Assembly (NCBI GenBank): GCA_022795735.1
Contig: JAAWHG010000001.1
Coordinates: forward strand, 1 to 64,000
DNA length: 64,000 nucleotides
Reading direction: 5' to 3'
DNA from: Oscillospiraceae bacterium
Lineage (GTDB): Bacteria > Bacillota > Clostridia > Oscillospirales > Oscillospiraceae
Part shown: positions 1 to 9,188 of the stretch, piece by piece
How positions within the stretch are numbered: position 1 is the first letter of the stretch
Layout: each line of letters begins with the position of its first letter
The notes under the pieces: model-generated
What the model saw: the letters and a program-made list of their open reading frames with translations, nothing else
The model's database searches: none
Told to the model about the DNA's origin: nothing
Translations under genes and position numbers: made by a program

Positions 1-4
1 GCAT

Positions 5-43
5 AAAAAACTCACCGTTACCAGTTGATCTGGTAACGGTGAG
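5..43 (-). terminator. intrinsic terminator of the ROK kinase gene
   Basis: A perfect 14-bp inverted repeat (11-24 with 30-43, 5-nt loop) is followed on the minus strand by a run of six T. It lies about 95 nt beyond the stop codon of the minus-strand ROK gene and fits a Rho-independent terminator in that direction. Confidence 0.85.
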
Positions 44-137
44 CCAATAGAACTTTTTTTGTTTATTTCCCTGGTCTACCTTGACAGGGGCGGATCACAG
101 CGCTGCATGGGGGCCTTTCATTCAAAATAATTGCCGC

Positions 138-1094
138 TTAATTTGCAATCAGAGCAAGTGCGCCATACAGAACGGAATCGTCGCCCAGGGCGGCCTGCTT
201 CAGCTCCACCGTCGGACGGATCGAAGTCATGCAGTAGCGGTCCACCGCACCCAAAATTTTCTCCATAAAGATGCCGCCGCAAGCCTCAATGACACCGCCG
301 CCGTAAATGACCATGTCTGGGCTGAAAATGTTAATCAAGCTGCCTGTTGCCACTGCCAGATAGTGGCAGGCGCGGTCCACCGCCTCCATCGCAACGGGGT
401 CCCCGGCTTCCAGAGATTTTTTCAGCAGCTTACTTTTGAAGACGCCGTTTGCCATTTTCCCTTCCATCATACAGGAGCGGCCCCGGGAGAGCTGCTGGTT
501 GATGTAGGCCGACATCCCCTTTTTGCTGGAGAACGCCTCCAGACAGCCCCGCTGCCCGCAGCCACAGAGGGGTCCCTCTGGGTCCAGAATGATGTGACCG
601 CATTCGCCGGCTTTAAAACCGGTTCCCGTAAACAGATCGCCGTTGAGGATCAGACCGCCGCCGATACCGGTGCCGACAAAGAGGCCCACCACATTTTTAC
701 GGCCTCTAGCCGCGCCGTATTTGAACTCGCCTAACACGCCGAGGTTTACGTCGTTGCCGATGTGGAAGGGAACTCCGAACCGTTCCTCCAGCGGTGTGCG
801 GATATCATAGTCGCGGAAGGGCAGGTTGGGGGTAAACAGGACGATTCCCGCGCCAGAATCAATTACCCCCGGGGCCCCGGCGGAAATGGCGTGGAGTTGG
901 TCCTTTTTGAGACCGAAGGATTGGCGCATCTCCTCTACGACGCTGATGATGAGCTCCTCGATGTTTTCGGAGGAATTGCCCCCCGAGGTGGTCTTCTTTT
1001 TCAGGCGGTGAACAATGTTCCCGTCCTCGTCAAAAATTGCGCCCAGGACCTTGGTCCCGCCGATGTCCAGACAGATGTTGTAGGTTTTTCCCAT
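138..1094 (-). CDS. ROK family sugar kinase (glucokinase-like)
   Basis: This 318-aa cytoplasmic protein belongs to the ROK family, which phosphorylates glucose or related sugars with ATP, or acts as a repressor when an HTH is present. The N-terminal phosphate-binding DIGGTK is at residues 10-15, the catalytic Asp lies in GNDVN (about residue 115), a glycine-rich GTGIGGG stretch is near 141, and the zinc motif CGCGQRGC is at 177-184 with the partner His at 167. No N-terminal HTH is present, so it is a kinase and not a repressor. The start follows a good AGGAGG site. It is a single-gene unit with its own promoter and terminator. Substrate specificity cannot be read from the sequence. Confidence 0.9.
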   Translation of the reverse strand: MGKTYNICLDIGGTKVLGAIFDEDGNIVHRLKKKTTSGGNSSENIEELIISVVEEMRQSFGLKKDQLHAISAGAPGVIDSGAGIVLFTPNLPFRDYDIRTPLEERFGVPFHIGNDVNLGVLGEFKYGAARGRKNVVGLFVGTGIGGGLILNGDLFTGTGFKAGECGHIILDPEGPLCGCGQRGCLEAFSSKKGMSAYINQQLSRGRSCMMEGKMANGVFKSKLLKKSLEAGDPVAMEAVDRACHYLAVATGSLINIFSPDMVIYGGGVIEACGGIFMEKILGAVDRYCMTSIRPTVELKQAALGDDSVLYGALALIAN

Positions 1095-1138
1095 ACGATT
1101 TGTCCTCCTGCCGGAATTTTTTTCCTGATTCTATGTTC

Positions 1139-1167
1139 ATCATATCATATTCCGCATAGGGATTCAA
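1139..1167 (-). promoter_or_regulatory. sigma-A promoter of the ROK gene
   Basis: On the minus strand, -35 TTGAAT (1162-1167) and -10 TATGAT (1139-1144) are 17 nt apart, about 45 nt upstream of the ROK start codon. Confidence 0.65.
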
Positions 1168-1182
1168 ACAAAATGTTGGTAA

Positions 1183-2553
1183 TTAACTAAAAAACTTGTC
1201 ATATATCCCGAAGCCAAAAATGAACACAACAATCAGAGGCAGCACAAAGGTTAAATAGGGCCGCATCCAGCTGCGGACTTTCCAACCCTTTCCGGTGTTG
1301 GCTTCGTCCTGGAAGTTCTTCCATCCCCAGCCATAACGGGTCACGCAGAACAGCAGATAAACAAGCGAACCGAGAGGCAGGAGAATATTGCTGACCAAAA
1401 AGTCCTCAAAATCAAGTACCGCACCGCCGAAAATCGAAAAGCCATCCCAACTCCATAGATTGTAGCCCAACACGCAGGGCAGGGAGAGGAGAATAATCAG
1501 AATCAGGTTGACCAGGCAGGACTTTTTACGGCTGCAGCCGGTGAGTTCCATGCCGCAGCAAATAATATTTTCAAAGACTGCCAGCACCGTGGAAAAGGCC
1601 GCGAAGGACATGAACAGGAAAAACAGGCTTCCCCAAAGCCGGCCCAGGCCCATGTTGGCAAACAGATTGGGCAGGGTAATAAAGACTAGGCTGGGACCGG
1701 AGGTCTGGTCTACTTGATAGGTAAAGCAGACGGGAAAAATAATGAGACCGGCGGTGATGGCAACAAAAGTGTCCAGCAGCACCACACGGGCAGACTCTCC
1801 AAGCAGAGCGTGGTCTTTGCCGATATAGCTGCCGAAAATAGCCATAGCGCCAACTCCCAGGCTCAGCGTGAAAAAGGCCTGATTCATTGCCCCCACCAGG
1901 GTGGAGATAATCCCCACCTTCTGCATCCGATCAAAGTTGGGCAAAAGGTAGAAAGCAAGCCCTTCCTTTGCGCCTGGGAGGAAAAGGCTGTGGACGGCAA
2001 GGATTACCATGACGCCTAGCAGGGCCAGCATGAGAATTTTTGTGACGCGTTCCAGGCCATTTTGCAGGCCCTTAAAGCAAATGAATATGGCTACGACTAC
2101 CACTACGACCATCCAAAAGGCCATAACTCCGGGGTTTTCCAGCATATTGTTAAAAACGCCGGCAACAGCATCCGCGCCCAGCCCGTCGAAACGGCCTGCG
2201 GCGGTGAGGCAGAAATAGTGAAGCATCCAGCCGGAGACGGTGGTATAGAACATCATCAGGAGATAGCAGCCAATCAGAGTGCAATATCCGTGAATGTGCC
2301 ATTTCTGTCCGGGCTTTTGCAGCGCCTGGTAGGCCTTGACAGGGCTTTTTTGGCTTGCACGCCCCACGGCAAACTCCATGCACAGAATGGGCAGCCCCAG
2401 GATTGCCAAAAAAATCAGATAGAAAAGGACGAAAGCACCGCCGCCGCCCTGACCGGCCATATAGGGAAATTTCCAAACATTCCCGATCCCGATGGCGCAG
2501 CCCGCAGAGAGCAGAATAAAGCCCATGCGGGTTTTCAGTTTTTCTCGATTCAT
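1183..2553 (-). CDS. sodium-dependent transporter, NSS (SNF) family
   Basis: This 456-aa integral membrane protein belongs to the neurotransmitter:sodium symporter family (LeuT fold), which imports amino acids or related small solutes with Na+. The hallmark first helix GCAIGIGNVWKFPY lies at residues 18-31, including the unwound GIGN segment that forms the Na+ and substrate site, followed by about ten more hydrophobic helices. I place the start at 2553 because GGAGGTG sits about 11 nt upstream. A longer reading to 2634 would run through the probable -10 element. Bacterial members often have 11 or 12 helices. The substrate is unknown. It is divergent from the TetR gene. Confidence 0.88.
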   Translation of the reverse strand: MNREKLKTRMGFILLSAGCAIGIGNVWKFPYMAGQGGGGAFVLFYLIFLAILGLPILCMEFAVGRASQKSPVKAYQALQKPGQKWHIHGYCTLIGCYLLMMFYTTVSGWMLHYFCLTAAGRFDGLGADAVAGVFNNMLENPGVMAFWMVVVVVVAIFICFKGLQNGLERVTKILMLALLGVMVILAVHSLFLPGAKEGLAFYLLPNFDRMQKVGIISTLVGAMNQAFFTLSLGVGAMAIFGSYIGKDHALLGESARVVLLDTFVAITAGLIIFPVCFTYQVDQTSGPSLVFITLPNLFANMGLGRLWGSLFFLFMSFAAFSTVLAVFENIICCGMELTGCSRKKSCLVNLILIILLSLPCVLGYNLWSWDGFSIFGGAVLDFEDFLVSNILLPLGSLVYLLFCVTRYGWGWKNFQDEANTGKGWKVRSWMRPYLTFVLPLIVVFIFGFGIYDKFFS

Positions 2554-2598
2554 GAATGAGGACACCTCCAAGGTCAAATGACACAAGTTATTTTTCGT

Positions 2599-2604
2599 AT
2601 TATA
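2599..2604 (-). promoter_or_regulatory. extended -10 element of the NSS transporter gene
   Basis: The minus strand has TGC directly before TATAAT (an extended -10). The -35 at 17 nt (TATTCA) is poor. It sits about 45 nt upstream of the chosen start codon. Confidence 0.5.
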
Positions 2605-2657
2605 GCAGAAAAAAGACAAAATGAATAGCCCCATTATGCGAACTGCCGCGAGACCTG

Positions 2658-2686
2658 TTGAAAAAATAAAATAATTTTGTTATACT
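2658..2686 (+). promoter_or_regulatory. sigma-A promoter of the TetR regulator gene
   Basis: TTGAAA (2658-2663), a 17-nt spacer and TATACT (2681-2686) with an upstream TGn make a strong extended -10 promoter, 36 nt before the TetR start codon. Confidence 0.75.
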
Positions 2687-2721
2687 GAAAAAAACCAGCG
2701 CCTGAGAAGGGAGGGAATCGT

Positions 2722-3312
2722 ATGGACGAGACCAGGAATCGAATCCTCAGAGCAACCTGTAAAGCGGTGCGCCAGTACGGCCTGGACGGCGTGCGAATCC
2801 AAAATATCAGTGAGCTGGCCGGCCTCTCTCCGGGCGCGCTCTACCGCTATTTTGACAGCAAGGAGACGCTGCTGGAGGCCTGTTTTGTAGATGTGGACAA
2901 GCGCGTGGCGGAGCTTTTTGACCGGATGGGCATCGACTGGGAGAAGGTGCTGGCAGATCCGGTGAATGCGGTGCGTACACTATGGCTGTCCTATTTCCGC
3001 TTTTGGATTGACAGGCCGGATGAGACCGTTTTTTATAACAGCTTTCGAAACACACCCGGATTCCATGCCTTCGACAGGGCGAGGGACACAAGCCACTTTC
3101 AGACACTGGCCGGTGCGATGGAACGGACAAAAGACATGTTTCCCGGGCTCCAGGAGATAAACCAGACAATACTCTATATTCATATACTTGGGACCACTGT
3201 CATGTACGCTAGATGTGTGGTGGAGGGCATCTTGCCGGACAATGAACGAACTGAGGAAGAGATATTCCGCCTCCTGATTTCCGGTCTGACCGGTTTCTTG
3301 AGGCTGGAGTGA
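2722..3312 (+). CDS. TetR/AcrR family transcriptional regulator
   Basis: This 196-aa protein has a typical TetR N-terminal helix-turn-helix in about residues 1-55 (TRNRILRAT to LAGLSPGALYRYFDSKETLL) and a divergent helical ligand domain behind it. Members usually repress an adjacent efflux or metabolic operon until a small ligand binds. It lies directly upstream of the TolC-like/adaptor/RND operon in the same orientation, separated by its own terminator, and is the likely regulator of that operon. A small dyad over the efflux promoter start site is a candidate operator. The start is supported by AGGGAGGG upstream. The ligand is unknown. Confidence 0.9.
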   Translation: MDETRNRILRATCKAVRQYGLDGVRIQNISELAGLSPGALYRYFDSKETLLEACFVDVDKRVAELFDRMGIDWEKVLADPVNAVRTLWLSYFRFWIDRPDETVFYNSFRNTPGFHAFDRARDTSHFQTLAGAMERTKDMFPGLQEINQTILYIHILGTTVMYARCVVEGILPDNERTEEEIFRLLISGLTGFLRLE

Positions 3313-3320
3313 TATAGAGA

Positions 3321-3366
3321 GTCGTTGTTTTCGTCGTGGAATTGGCGGAAAACAACGGCTTTCTTT
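3321..3366 (+). terminator. intrinsic terminator after the TetR gene
   Basis: CGTTGTTTTC (3323-3332) pairs perfectly with GAAAACAACG (3348-3357), extended by weaker pairs and followed by a T-rich tail. It separates the regulator transcript from the efflux operon. Confidence 0.65.
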
Positions 3367-3419
3367 GATAAAATGTTCTGATTTGTTATTATTACCAAGC
3401 GGTTTTGTAAAGATTGCTA

Positions 3420-3467
3420 TTGAAAAGACTTTTTAACTTTGCTATAATATCCGTTATTGAGAAACGG
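3420..3467 (+). promoter_or_regulatory. promoter and candidate TetR operator of the RND efflux operon
   Basis: TTGAAA (3420-3425), 17 nt and TATAAT (3443-3448) with TGn form a near-consensus sigma-A promoter. Immediately downstream, CCGTT (3451-3455) and AACGG (3463-3467) form a dyad around the expected start of transcription. This is where a TetR repressor would act. The operator assignment is inference. Confidence 0.6.
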
Positions 3468-3489
3468 GGAGCTTTCAGGAGGAAAAAGC

Positions 3490-4782
3490 ATGAGAAAACG
3501 AACCATTTACTGTCTCTGCGCGCTGGCCCTCTGCGCAGCCATGTTCACACCTGCCCTTGGTGCGGAAAAGGCGGCAAAAGAGACGGAGCCGTCTAAAGTC
3601 TCTTGGGAGGATTTGGCGGAGCGCGTCCGGACGGGGAGCTTCGGCGCTCTGGCTGTGTCGGAGCAAATTCAGCAGATTGAATCTATCGACTATGACAAGA
3701 TGGAGAAGAACCTGCGCGATCAGATCAATGAGATCGGCAAGCTACAATCCCAGATTCTTGGCAGTGCCGGTGGAGGCGCTGTAGACGGTACACTGCCGCC
3801 GGCATCGCAAAATCCGGGCGATATTGTGAACGCAGCGATGAATGCGGCGGCCATGCAGGCAGAGCTTTCAGCCTCTATGAACGCGCTTGAGAGCGCGTAT
3901 AATTCGCTTCGTCCAGTCTATGACGACCTGCGCAATGGAAAGACACAGAAGGAAAACACGGATACGGTGCGCTTACTTAAGGATGGGGTGGAGCAGATTG
4001 TCGCGGGCAGCCAGAGCCTTTATCTGAGCATCCTGAGCCTGGAGCAGACCTACGCGGACGGGCTGCGGGGAATCGAAGCCATTGATCGCAGCCTGACGGA
4101 GCTGCGGCTCCGTCAGCAGTTGGGCCAGGTCTCAAAGCAGACGGTTCAGGGACTGGAGCAGACGCGGGCCAACACCGTGACCCAGATGGCGGCGCTGGAA
4201 AGCAGCATTGCCACCTGTAAGGCTCAGCTTCAGTCGCTGATGGGCGAGGAGCCCAACGGACAACTGACCTTGGAAGGTCTGCCGGAGCTGGAGGAGGCCA
4301 CCCTCGAAGCGCTTGACCCGGTTGCGGACCTGGAGAGTGCCAAGGAGAAAAGCGCCGAGCTTTTCAGCGCCGGAAAAACCTTGCAGGATGCCAAGGAGGA
4401 ATGGGCGACGTGTGGCTTTGCGCCTGGAAACTTTCGCCGCGTGATGGCGGAGCACGCCTGGAATGCGGCGCAAATGACCTATCAATCCAAGGTTCAGAGC
4501 TTTGAGACCGGATTCCAGACCCTCTACCGTACCATCAACGACGACCGGATAGCTGTGCAAAATAAGACAGAGGCCGTCGACTATGCGGAAACCGTCCTTC
4601 AAAGCGAGAAGACCCGTTTTGACCGGGGCCTGATCTCCAAAAACAAGCTGGCCGAGGCCCAGGACAATCTGACCGCCGCCCAGTCTGAGTTGGATGGGGC
4701 GCGTCTGAAGCTGTTTCAGGACTATCACGCTTATCAAAACGCAGTTAACCTTGGTATCCTGAATCAGAGAGGTGCCCAATGA
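3490..4782 (+). CDS. TolC-like secreted coiled-coil protein of an RND efflux operon
   Basis: This 430-aa protein has an N-terminal signal peptide (basic start, hydrophobic core, ALGA cleavage region near residue 25) and is then almost wholly helical and coiled-coil. Two stretches resemble the outer membrane efflux protein repeat: about residues 210-275 (LGQVSKQTVQGLEQ through LQSLMGEEP) and about 370-425 (FDRGLISKNKLAEAQDNL onward). I see no alternating strand segments that would make the outer-membrane barrel of true TolC. The start follows AGGAGG. It overlaps the next gene by 4 nt, so it is co-made with the adaptor and the pump. It may bridge the cell wall, but this is inference. Confidence 0.7.
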   Translation: MRKRTIYCLCALALCAAMFTPALGAEKAAKETEPSKVSWEDLAERVRTGSFGALAVSEQIQQIESIDYDKMEKNLRDQINEIGKLQSQILGSAGGGAVDGTLPPASQNPGDIVNAAMNAAAMQAELSASMNALESAYNSLRPVYDDLRNGKTQKENTDTVRLLKDGVEQIVAGSQSLYLSILSLEQTYADGLRGIEAIDRSLTELRLRQQLGQVSKQTVQGLEQTRANTVTQMAALESSIATCKAQLQSLMGEEPNGQLTLEGLPELEEATLEALDPVADLESAKEKSAELFSAGKTLQDAKEEWATCGFAPGNFRRVMAEHAWNAAQMTYQSKVQSFETGFQTLYRTINDDRIAVQNKTEAVDYAETVLQSEKTRFDRGLISKNKLAEAQDNLTAAQSELDGARLKLFQDYHAYQNAVNLGILNQRGAQ

Positions 4783-6083
4783 AAAAACGGCTTGCGCTTC
4801 TGATTTTTATCGCGCTCCTTCTGACGCTATGCGGCTGTGCAGAAACGGAGACGCCCGTTATGATGGACGCTACGGTTAACATCAAGACCACCGAGGCGGC
4901 CCGTGGGTCCCTGCAATCCGAATGCAGCTACATAGCCGCTATCTCTGCCGAAGGGACTGCGAGAGTCATTCCAATGGTTTCGGCGAACGTGGAATCCATA
5001 GAGGTTCAGGTGGGAGACCGTGTGACTGCGGGGCAGGCCCTGTGTAGCTTGGACGACACGTCGGCCCAACTCACGCTGGAGACGGCGAAAGCTTCCATTT
5101 CGGCGGCTGAGGCGGGGATTCTTTCCGCCCAGGCGGGGACCCAGCAGGCCAGCGCCGCTGTCAACTCTGCCCAGCAGAGCTATAACGCCACCCTCGCCCA
5201 ATATGGCGGGGAGGGGAGAGAGTCGCTGCCGGTACTGGAGGAGCAGGTGCGTATGGCGGAGGAAAACCATGCAAACACCCTGGCCCTGTTAGAAATTGGC
5301 GCTGCCTCGCAGGTTGAGGTAGACCAGGCGTATCAGGCTATGATTTCGGCCCGTGCGGGGCTTCAGGCCGCCAAGGCCGGATTGAACGCTGCGCAGGCGG
5401 GCGTCGACCAGGCGCGGGCCGGTCTTGGTTCCACCACCGCCGGAAACGCAAGCGCGGAAGCCGGCTTAGAACAGGCCCAGGCTGCCGTGGCGTCGGCGGA
5501 GTACCAGTTGTCCCTCTACCATCTGACCAGCCCGATCGACGGCATGGTGGAAGCAGTGAACGTCACAGAGAACAACTTTGCCGCTTCCGGGACGCCGGCC
5601 TTTGTAATTACCTCCGGCGACAACAGAGCGGCAACCTTTTTCGTCACCGATAAAGTCCGCAAGACTCTTAAAGTTGGGCAGAGCGTGACTGTCTCGTTTG
5701 CGGATCAGACTTACGCCGGTTCGGTAAGTGAGATCGGCGGTGTGGTGGACGCCCAGACCGGGCTCTTTAAGATTAAAGCGCTGATCGAAAACGCCACGGA
5801 GCTGCCCGACGGGCTGAACGTGGAGTTGCGCACCGCCGCCTACGCCCAGGAGGACGCAGTCCTGATTCCCAGCGACGCCCTCTATTTTGAGGATGGCGGC
5901 GCATACGTTTTTCTGGCGCAAGATGGAAAAGCAGTCCGTACTTCGGTCACGGTGGGGCTGTACACCGCCGAAACCATCGCCGTCACAGAAGGACTGAAGG
6001 AGGGCGACCCGGTAATCAGCACCTGGTCGGCCAACCTGCGCGATGGCGCTCCGATTCGGTTGATTGAGGGATCGGAGGATTAA
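4779..6083 (+). CDS. RND efflux periplasmic-adaptor-type lipoprotein (HlyD/AcrA family)
   Basis: This 434-aa membrane fusion protein links an RND pump to its exit duct. The signal peptide ends in a lipobox (LCGC) near residue 20, so it is probably lipid-anchored outside the cytoplasmic membrane. Residues 60-95 form the first lipoyl half (VESIEVQVGDRVTAGQALCSLD). A long Ala-rich coiled-coil hairpin runs from about 100 to 245. The second lipoyl half (LTSPIDGMVEAVNV) follows, then beta-barrel and membrane-proximal domains. It overlaps the TolC-like gene by 4 nt and abuts the RND gene with no gap, indicating tight translational coupling of a three-part machine. Confidence 0.9.
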   Translation: MKKRLALLIFIALLLTLCGCAETETPVMMDATVNIKTTEAARGSLQSECSYIAAISAEGTARVIPMVSANVESIEVQVGDRVTAGQALCSLDDTSAQLTLETAKASISAAEAGILSAQAGTQQASAAVNSAQQSYNATLAQYGGEGRESLPVLEEQVRMAEENHANTLALLEIGAASQVEVDQAYQAMISARAGLQAAKAGLNAAQAGVDQARAGLGSTTAGNASAEAGLEQAQAAVASAEYQLSLYHLTSPIDGMVEAVNVTENNFAASGTPAFVITSGDNRAATFFVTDKVRKTLKVGQSVTVSFADQTYAGSVSEIGGVVDAQTGLFKIKALIENATELPDGLNVELRTAAYAQEDAVLIPSDALYFEDGGAYVFLAQDGKAVRTSVTVGLYTAETIAVTEGLKEGDPVISTWSANLRDGAPIRLIEGSED

Positions 6084-9000
6084 ATGGGGAAGAGCTTTGT
6101 CAATATCATTCTGCGCCGCCCGGTCACGGTAGTTCTGCTGATTTTGGCCGTGGTGGTATTCGGCGTGTCTTCCATGTCCGGGATGCCGCTGGAATATATG
6201 CCCGATATTGAGATGCCCATGCACCTTGTCATGATGACTTGGCCCGGGGCGGACGCGGACAGCATCGACCGCCTGGTTACCCAGCCCGTAGAGGACGAGT
6301 GCGAAACCCTGTCCGGCATCGACGGGGTCAATACCTATACCCTCGACAACTATGTTATGGTCCAACTCTCGTATGCCTATGGCCATGACATGGACGAAGC
6401 CTATTCCGATTTGAAAAACGCCCTGGACAACCTGATGTCCGAGCTGCCCGAGGACTGCGGCGATCCGATGATAATGGAGCTGAGCGCGGATTATATGCCA
6501 ACTATGACCATCTCCGCCGTGGCCCCCGAGGGAGTGGACGCCGCCTCCTATCTAGACGAGAGTGTGGTGCCGGTATTAGAGAGTATTTCCGGCGTGGCAA
6601 AGATTGATATCAGCGGCGCGCAAGACGAGTATTTGCGTATCGTGCTCGACGAGGCCGCTATGCGCCAGTACGGCCTGGGCATCAACGCCGTTGGTTCGGC
6701 TATTGCCAGTGCGGATTTTGATATGCCGGCGGGGAGCGTCACCCTAGGAAGCCAGGACGTCGCGCTGGGCGTCTACGGCAGCGTCAGAGCGGGACGCGAT
6801 CTGCGGGGACTGCCCATTCAGACCCCCAGGGGGCAGACCGTCACACTGGGCGATATCACTACCTTTTGTAATCTCTACAGTAAGGACGCCGAAAGCGTCA
6901 GCCGCTACAATGGCAGCGACAGCGTCATGCTTCAGGTTACCAAGCAGGACAGCGCCGCTACAGTAGAGGTCTGCAACAAGGTGGAACGGGTTCTCGAACG
7001 TTTTACAGCCGATGATTTTCATTTCCGTACCATCTATAGCGAGGCGGAAAGCATCATCGAAACCCTGGGTGAGGTATTCAAAACACTGTTAATCAGTGTT
7101 GTACTGACTATGTTGGTGCTGCTTCTCTTCTTTGGGGATCTCCGTGCCAGCCTGGTCGTAGCGCTCAGCATGCCCCTGTCCATTCTGCTGGCGGTCATTT
7201 TACTGAACTGGGCCGGCTACGCCGTCGATTTGATGACCGGCACCTCATTGATTATCGCCATCGGCATGATTGTCGATAACTCCATTGTCATCCTGGAGAG
7301 CTGCATGCGTGCCAGGGAGAGCGGACTGGACCTGCGGGAAGCGGCGGCGAAGGGAACTGCAACCATGCTGCTGTCTGTTGCCGCCGGCACGTTAACCACG
7401 GTGGTGGTATATATTCCGCTGGCCCTGGCGGAGGGTATGACCGGTATGATGTCCGGACCGCTGAGCTGGACAATCTTGTTGACCATGCTGTCCTCTTTGG
7501 TGTGCGCCGTGGTGGTGGTCCCCCTGGCATTTATTTGGCTCAAGCCCCGCTCCAAGGAACAGCTGCCCATCAACCGTCTTTTGAACCGCTTACGTAGCGG
7601 ATACAGAAGGATTATGCCCAAGCTCCTGCGCCGTCCGGGCTGGGTAGTGATGATCGGCGCAGCCTGTTTTATTGCGTCCATCGTTCTTTTGGGTCAGATG
7701 CAGTTTGTGCTAATTCCGGACAATTTCGACGGAAGTATTACCTTGTCGGCGACGTTCCGCTCCGGCACCAAGCTGGAAGTGATAGACGAGATGGCAAAAC
7801 CCATTGAGGAGGCGCTGCTTGCCGACGAGAATTTCGATCGGGTGACCCTGGGCATTGAAGACGACACAGTTTCTTTCACCGCTTACGCCGTCAGTGATTG
7901 CAAGCGCGGCAGCGAAGAGGCCGTCGAGGAATATCTGACGCGGTTTGGTTCGATGCCCGGTATGGACGTGACCGTTTCGCCCACGGGCGCTATGAGTATG
8001 GGACAGATGATGTCCAGCGGAAACAGCAAGGAGGTCATTCTGGCCTCTGACAACATGGAAAGCCTGCGTGAAGGGGCAAACCAATTGGAGGCGGCAATCC
8101 GGGAGATTCCAGGCGTGCTGCGTGTGGAGAACGATTTCTCGGCCAGCCGTGTGAAAGGAAAGATCGTGGTCAACTCCCAAAAGGCTCTGGCCGCCGGTAC
8201 TACAGAGGCCCAGGTGGCCGGACAGATTTACTACCTCCTCAGCGGATTGAACGCGACGGAGATGGAGATCGACGGGACCGAATACGACGTAATTTTGGAG
8301 TATCCCGAGGGAAAGTATGACGACTTCACGGTCCTGATGGACTATCCCATTGCCACCCAGTCAGGCCGCCAGATTGCCCTTCGGGACATCGCAGATCTGG
8401 AGTACGAAAACACCCTGCCCCAGATCATGCGCCAAGAGGGTAAGTATGTAGCCGCAGTGACCACTTCCACCACTGCGGCGGCCAAATTCGAGGTGGCAGA
8501 GTCCATCGACAACTTGGTGGAGACGCTGGACTTCCCTGAGGGGGTGGGCCGGAGCAGCAATATGATGGATGATCTCACAAATGATGAGATAAACCACTCG
8601 GTCAACGCTATCGTGACGGCCATTTTCCTGGTCTTCCTGGTCATGGCGCTCCAGTTCAATTCGCCGAGACTGTCCATCATGGTTATGCTCTGCATTCCGT
8701 TAAGCCTCATCGGTTCCATTGCGCTGATGTTCCTCTCCGGGCGTCCGATGAGCCTGATGGGCCTGATGGGCTTCCTAATGCTCATCGGCATCGCGGTCAA
8801 CAACGGTATTTATCTGATTGATGGTACGACGCAGCTCCGGGAGACCATGCCCTTGGGCGACGCACTGGTGGAGGCCGGGGCGACCCGCCTGCGTCCGATT
8901 TTGATGACAACGTTAACCACAATCATCTCCATGCTGCCCATGATATTCTCCAATGACAGCGGCATGGGCATGATGAAGGACATTGCCTTTATCGTCATGG

Positions 9001-9119
9001 GCGGTCTGATTGCCTCGACCATCTTGGCGATGTATCTGATGCCCGCATTCTATCTTCTGATCCGCCGTGAGAGATTCGACGGGACAAAGAAAGGGAGAAG
9101 AAAAAAAGCAAAGGCCTAA
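6084..9119 (+). CDS. RND multidrug efflux transporter (AcrB/HAE1-like)
   Basis: This 1011-aa inner membrane pump has the two-fold RND layout: a helix near residues 10-30, a large extracellular loop, a block of helices (about 335-490), and the same again in the second half (about 515-1000). RND pumps export drugs, lipids or detergents using proton influx. The helix-4 motif reads GMIVDNSIV, with Asp398 followed by Asn399 where AcrB has two Asp residues. The start codon follows the adaptor stop codon directly. A charged Lys/Arg-rich tail ends the protein. The substrate is not predictable. The TetR gene upstream suggests induction by substrate. Confidence 0.92.
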   Translation: MGKSFVNIILRRPVTVVLLILAVVVFGVSSMSGMPLEYMPDIEMPMHLVMMTWPGADADSIDRLVTQPVEDECETLSGIDGVNTYTLDNYVMVQLSYAYGHDMDEAYSDLKNALDNLMSELPEDCGDPMIMELSADYMPTMTISAVAPEGVDAASYLDESVVPVLESISGVAKIDISGAQDEYLRIVLDEAAMRQYGLGINAVGSAIASADFDMPAGSVTLGSQDVALGVYGSVRAGRDLRGLPIQTPRGQTVTLGDITTFCNLYSKDAESVSRYNGSDSVMLQVTKQDSAATVEVCNKVERVLERFTADDFHFRTIYSEAESIIETLGEVFKTLLISVVLTMLVLLLFFGDLRASLVVALSMPLSILLAVILLNWAGYAVDLMTGTSLIIAIGMIVDNSIVILESCMRARESGLDLREAAAKGTATMLLSVAAGTLTTVVVYIPLALAEGMTGMMSGPLSWTILLTMLSSLVCAVVVVPLAFIWLKPRSKEQLPINRLLNRLRSGYRRIMPKLLRRPGWVVMIGAACFIASIVLLGQMQFVLIPDNFDGSITLSATFRSGTKLEVIDEMAKPIEEALLADENFDRVTLGIEDDTVSFTAYAVSDCKRGSEEAVEEYLTRFGSMPGMDVTVSPTGAMSMGQMMSSGNSKEVILASDNMESLREGANQLEAAIREIPGVLRVENDFSASRVKGKIVVNSQKALAAGTTEAQVAGQIYYLLSGLNATEMEIDGTEYDVILEYPEGKYDDFTVLMDYPIATQSGRQIALRDIADLEYENTLPQIMRQEGKYVAAVTTSTTAAAKFEVAESIDNLVETLDFPEGVGRSSNMMDDLTNDEINHSVNAIVTAIFLVFLVMALQFNSPRLSIMVMLCIPLSLIGSIALMFLSGRPMSLMGLMGFLMLIGIAVNNGIYLIDGTTQLRETMPLGDALVEAGATRLRPILMTTLTTIISMLPMIFSNDSGMGMMKDIAFIVMGGLIASTILAMYLMPAFYLLIRRERFDGTKKGRRKKAKA

Positions 9120-9123
9120 ATAC

Positions 9124-9151
9124 AGCCCCCGGTGCGTCCGCGCCGGGGGCT
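9124..9151 (+). terminator. GC-rich hairpin after the RND gene
   Basis: AGCCCCCGG (9124-9132) pairs with CCGGGGGCT (9143-9151), followed only by TTCTTG. It could be a weak or leaky terminator between the efflux operon and mscS. Confidence 0.45.
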
Positions 9152-9188
9152 TCTTGAACGAGCGGCTTCCTTGGAAAGGAGAGGGCGA

